Source: Arcobacter sp. FWKO B (lineage in GTDB: Bacteria; Campylobacterota; Campylobacteria; Campylobacterales; Arcobacteraceae). From it: a stretch of 64,000 nt of DNA. The notes under the pieces are model-generated. The model was not told the origin of the DNA and ran no database searches. It saw nothing but the letters and a program-made list of their open reading frames with translations. Made by a program: the position numbers and the translations under genes. The stretch's first letter is position 1. Each line of letters begins with the position of its first letter. The DNA lies in contig NZ_CP041403.1 of the NCBI RefSeq assembly GCF_014844135.1, forward strand, positions 1,178,001-1,242,000. The letters are read 5' to 3'. This document shows, one piece after another, positions 57,423-64,000 of the stretch.

Positions 57423-57632
57423 TTGTGTAATTTATGTAAATATAAACACTATTGTAAGTCTATTGTAGAAGATTTGCAAGAAAATCTTAAAAAAAAGCAA
57501 CAAACGAATATAAGAAGTAAAAAAAAGAAAAGAAAAGAAGATGACGATATAGAAAAAAAACCCAAAAACCGCCAAAAAATAGAAAAAAAGAGTAAAAAGA
57601 GCAAAAAAATTGCAAATTTAAGTAAAATTTAA
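57423..57632 (+). CDS. Possible small Cys-motif protein
   Basis: A 69-residue frame starting at TTG. Residues 1-30 look protein-like, with CNLCKYKHYCKSIVEDL (a CxxC..C pattern that could bind metal), but the rest is low-complexity Lys/Asn from poly-A tracts. No ribosome binding site is visible. It lies just upstream of the rRNA promoter. It may be a real small protein or a chance frame; the remainder of the 57247-57643 spacer holds only AT-rich sequence and a TATAAT-like promoter region. Confidence 0.4.
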   Translation: MCNLCKYKHYCKSIVEDLQENLKKKQQTNIRSKKKKRKEDDDIEKKPKNRQKIEKKSKKSKKIANLSKI

Positions 57633-57643
57633 GCGTAAACCCC

Positions 57644-57672
57644 TTGACAAAGGGTAAAAATTCTATTATAAT
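57644..57672 (+). promoter_or_regulatory. rRNA operon promoter
   Basis: Consensus sigma-70 promoter: TTGACA (57644-57649), a 17-base spacer and TATAAT (57667-57672). A perfect -35 box is rare in Campylobacterota and fits a strong rRNA promoter. A boxA-like GTTCTTTAAAA follows at about 57719 in the leader. Confidence 0.88.
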
Positions 57673-57919
57673 TCCCGTCCAATTTGAGTGACACACGAAA
57701 GTTTGAAACTACAAATTAGTTCTTTAAAATCATAACGGTTTTATGAAGGTAATCTTTATAAACCGAATAAATTAACAACCTTGTCTATTTCTGTTTTAAT
57801 TAGCAGATTTAGAAAAAATATTTATTTAAAAGTAAACGAGTAGCAAACATAAAATTCTATGTTTGTTTCAAAAACTTGAAGTCAGATTGACATTCAATTA
57901 GTCATATTCGTATGACATA

Positions 57920-59434
<1,515 letters not shown>

Positions 59435-59525
59435 CAGAGAAAGTCATACCTTTATTGAGTATGACTTGAAAAACAAGGAAAAGTTAATTTGTTCGGTTTG
59501 TAAAGATTATCTGAAGTAGGCATGT

Positions 59526-59602
59526 GGGCCTATAGCTCAGCTGGCTAGAGCGCTCGACTGATAATCGTGAGGTCACAGGTTCAAGTCCTGTTAGGCCCAC
59601 CA
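59526..59602 (+). tRNA. tRNA-Ile (GAT)
   Basis: 77 bases; acceptor arms GGGCCTA/TAGGCCC, discriminator A and encoded CCA; anticodon GAT at 59560-59562. It lies in the 16S-23S spacer as in most bacteria. Confidence 0.97.
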
Positions 59603-59611
59603 TTTATTTAA

Positions 59612-59699
59612 GTAAAAAGTAAAATCTAAAATCTAAAAAGTAATGTATCGCAAAGCGATTCTTTATCCTACCTTTTAGATTTTAGATATTAGATATTAC
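59612..59699. repeat. Two heptamer arrays forming an inverted pair in the rRNA spacer
   Basis: GTAAAAA/GTAAAAT/CTAAAAT/CTAAAAA units (59612-59646) and CTTTTAG/ATTTTAG/ATATTAG/ATATTAC units (59672-59699) both keep period 7, and ATCTAAAATCTAAAA pairs with TTTTAGATTTTAGAT. A small ATCGC/GCGAT hairpin lies at the tip. The structure separates tRNA-Ile from tRNA-Ala. Confidence 0.75.
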
Positions 59700-59710
59700 C
59701 TAAAAAGTCT

Positions 59711-59786
59711 GGGGAATTAGCTCAGCTGGGAGAGCGCCTGCCTTGCACGCAGGAGGTCAGCGGTTCGATCCCGCTATTCTCCACCA
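59711..59786 (+). tRNA. tRNA-Ala (TGC)
   Basis: 76 bases; acceptor arms GGGGAAT/ATTCTCC with one G-T pair, discriminator A and encoded CCA; anticodon TGC at 59744-59746 in a CCTGC/GCAGG stem. Confidence 0.97.
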
Positions 59787-59952
59787 GAATATAAAATTAG
59801 ATATAAATCTTTTGCGAAAGATTTATATCTGGTTTTACCAGTGTTATTTTTACAATTTAATGTTAAAGTCAAAAGTTTTTTCCAACGATTAATGAAAATT
59901 AATTGTTAATAAACGCAAAAACAACAATTATTACTTGTTAAATACTTGTATT

Positions 59953-59978
59953 TAATAAGATAGTAGTCAAAGAATACT
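59953..59978 (+). other. 23S processing stem, 5' arm
   Basis: This 26-base arm pairs with 62905-62929 along its whole length, with one bulged base. It is the expected double-stranded substrate for RNase III that frees pre-23S RNA. Confidence 0.8.
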
Positions 59979-60013
59979 CATTTATACGAAGTTGCCAACT
60001 TGTTGGTAACTAT

Positions 60014-62903
<2,890 letters not shown>

Positions 62904-62904
62904 T

Positions 62905-62929
62905 AGTATTCTTTGCTACTATCTTATTA
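62905..62929 (+). other. 23S processing stem, 3' arm
   Basis: AGTATTCTTTGCTACTATCTTATTA in two parts, AGTATTCTTTG and CTACTATCTTATTA, complements 59953-59978 and starts directly after the mature 23S end. Confidence 0.8.
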
Positions 62930-62951
62930 AGTACAACAAAACAAGTAATAA

Positions 62952-62972
62952 CTAAAATCTAAAATCTAAAAA
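62952..62972. repeat. Heptamer array CTAAAAT x3 with hairpin
   Basis: CTAAAAT, CTAAAAT, CTAAAAA, followed by GTTTTAG, so that ATCTAAAA pairs with TTTTAGAT. Same unit as in the 16S-23S spacer. It lies between 23S and 5S. Confidence 0.7.
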
Positions 62973-63064
62973 GTTTTAGATAATGACTTTAACATAAATA
63001 TAACTCAACTCAACATTATAAGTTGAGTGAAAAGAATTACTTTTAGTTTTTTTCACTCAACTTT

Positions 63065-63179
63065 ACTAGTGGCTATAGAGGGAGGGAAATACCCAGCTCC
63101 ATTTCGAACCTGGAAGTCAAGCCTCCCATCGCTGATAATACTGCAGTTTTCAATTGTGGAAAGGTAAGTCGCTGCTAGT
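63065..63179 (+). rRNA. 5S ribosomal RNA
   Basis: About 115 bases; the terminal arms ACTAGTGGC and GCTGCTAGT pair, and the internal CCAGCTCCATTTCGAACCTGGAAGTCAAGC block is typical of 5S. The flanks ACTCAAC and GTTGAGT extend the stem and are followed by a T-run (63187 on), which would serve as the operon terminator. Confidence 0.93.
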
Positions 63180-63195
63180 GTTGAGTTTTTTTATT
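63180..63195 (+). terminator. rRNA operon terminator
   Basis: GTTGAGT pairs with ACTCAAC upstream of 5S and runs into a 7-base T-run, followed by a second 8-base T-run at about 63201. Confidence 0.55.
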
Positions 63196-63270
63196 GCCTT
63201 TTTTTTACCTAATTATCAAATTTATACATCAATTCTTACATACTTCCTTACTAATACACTAAAATTACCA

Positions 63271-63333
63271 TTAACCATCAACCATTAACTATTAACTATT
63301 AACTATTAACCATTAACCATCAGCTATCAACTA
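63271..63333. repeat. Heptamer tandem array TTAACYA x9
   Basis: Nine consecutive 7-base units without drift: TTAACCA, TCAACCA, TTAACTA three times, TTAACCA twice, TCAGCTA, TCAACTA. It lies 28 bases upstream of the -10 box of the last gene. Confidence 0.9.
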
Positions 63334-63360
63334 AATTATCAACTTCTTTCTAATTTATGT

Positions 63361-63366
63361 TATAAT
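63361..63366 (+). promoter_or_regulatory. -10 box of a probable leaderless mRNA (DUF3108-like gene)
   Basis: TATAAT is followed by six bases (TATCGC) and the ATG at 63373; no ribosome binding site fits. The predicted transcript starts at the start codon. Confidence 0.65.
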
Positions 63367-63372
63367 TATCGC

Positions 63373-64000
63373 ATGAGATATGTAGTATTAATGTTTTTCT
63401 TTATTTCGTCACTTTTTTCTAGTGTTACTATTTTGGAAAGGAGTTATTCTATTTCTTATGGAATTTTTTCTAGTCTAGGTGTTGCTAATGCTAAATTAGT
63501 AGTAGATTATGACAAGAAAGAGTATATAGCAACTATTGAAGCTAATACGATAGGTTTAGCTAAGGTTTTAAGTCGAAATAGATATGAGAAATACCAAAGT
63601 ATTGGTTATCTAACTGATGATGGCTCGTTCTTACCAAAAGAGTTTTATAAATTGACATCTACGAATTCTAGATTTAGAAAAACTACTTATAATTTCAACC
63701 ATTTAGATAATATTGTTTATACCACTAAAGAATATAAAAAAGCAAAAGATAAAGAAGCTACAATTACAACAGATATATTAGAGTATTATGCACAAAATGA
63801 TATCTTATCACTTTTTTTTAATTTAAAAGATATTTTAAAGAACTTAAAATCAAAAATAGAATACGACTACTTAGCTGTTGGAAGTGATAAAACTAAAGGT
63901 ATTATTACTATAGAACTATTAAATAATACTACTAATAAATCAGATTTAAAGGTATACTTAAATCAACCAATTTTTTCAAGTCCAAGAGGTGAACTTGATA
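63373..64000 (+). CDS. DUF3108-like exported protein, truncated by the window end
   Basis: 209 codons are visible and the frame is open to the end of the window. The protein starts with a signal peptide (MRYVVLMFFFISSLFSS), then a beta-rich region (SYSISYGIFSSLGVANAKL, YIATIEANTIGLAKVL, SIGYLTDDGSFLPKEFYKL) that resembles the periplasmic DUF3108 family of Campylobacterota. Function unknown. The start is supported by the TATAAT box six bases upstream and the signal peptide beginning at the first codon. Confidence 0.8.
   Translation, partial: MRYVVLMFFFISSLFSSVTILERSYSISYGIFSSLGVANAKLVVDYDKKEYIATIEANTIGLAKVLSRNRYEKYQSIGYLTDDGSFLPKEFYKLTSTNSRFRKTTYNFNHLDNIVYTTKEYKKAKDKEATITTDILEYYAQNDILSLFFNLKDILKNLKSKIEYDYLAVGSDKTKGIITIELLNNTTNKSDLKVYLNQPIFSSPRGELD

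Noticed and set aside
57487-57696. A Phe-rich frame of 69 codons on the minus strand.
   Set aside because: It is the complement of poly-A tracts, runs across the rRNA promoter and has no protein-like pattern.

Overview
The window is a stretch of AT-rich chromosome from a Campylobacterota (epsilonproteobacterial) organism, most likely an Arcobacter-like one. This is an inference from gene content and order: dnaA-dnaN-gyrB-queF, secG..frr-pyrE-RDD, flavin-dependent ThyX instead of ThyA, GatB-dependent amidation, TopA with C-terminal repeats in place of zinc fingers, a single-barrel porin and very AT-rich spacers. No similarity search was possible.

Layout. 1-9674: gltX, a lipoprotein, a small accessory patch (GIY-YIG protein, HEPN/MNT toxin-antitoxin pair, duplicated ogt end), then ogt, proA, gpsA, gatB, a SurA-like chaperone, a methyltransferase and a dCMP deaminase. 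9675-20866: porin, tpx, tkt, topA, a methyltransferase, a phosphodiesterase, bioB, an AMIN protein, an FtsB-like protein and eno. 20938-25164: second accessory patch (AAA ATPase with a large inverted repeat, HigBA, an unrecognised 516-residue protein, an orphan XRE regulator). 25168-30711: recQ, recA, purB, an RluA-type synthase. 30772-31042: tRNA-Ser and SRP RNA. 31046-40938: replication-origin block with a sensor kinase, a helix-turn-helix protein, queF, gyrB, dnaN, dnaA, an HD-GYP regulator and ruvC; DnaA-box clusters lie on both sides of dnaA. 41135-46685: thyX, a thiamine-binding protein, typA, a phosphoribosyltransferase and a diguanylate cyclase/binding-protein pair. 46678-47756: an IS30-type element that has cut the binding-protein gene inside its signal-peptide region. 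48084-57246: envelope, nucleotide and cofactor genes. 57644-63179: a complete rRNA operon (16S-tRNA-Ile-tRNA-Ala-23S-5S). 63373-end: a truncated DUF3108-like gene.

What stands out beyond the gene list: (i) IS30 has split a substrate-binding-protein gene and supplied a replacement ribosome binding site and ATG; (ii) a direct repeat of the ogt 3' end flanks the HEPN/MNT module; (iii) four or five genes have a -10 box ending exactly 6 nt before the ATG, so their mRNAs are probably leaderless, including a divergent pair sharing a 46-bp spacer; (iv) spacers carry many degenerate tandem arrays with a strict 7-base period but different sequences; (v) a family of paired-hairpin intergenic repeats has arms that change in a compensated way; (vi) there is a 128-bp nested palindrome after recA and a 24-bp inverted repeat over the start of a AAA ATPase gene. 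I did not find a CRISPR array, a prophage or an obvious multi-gene defence island.
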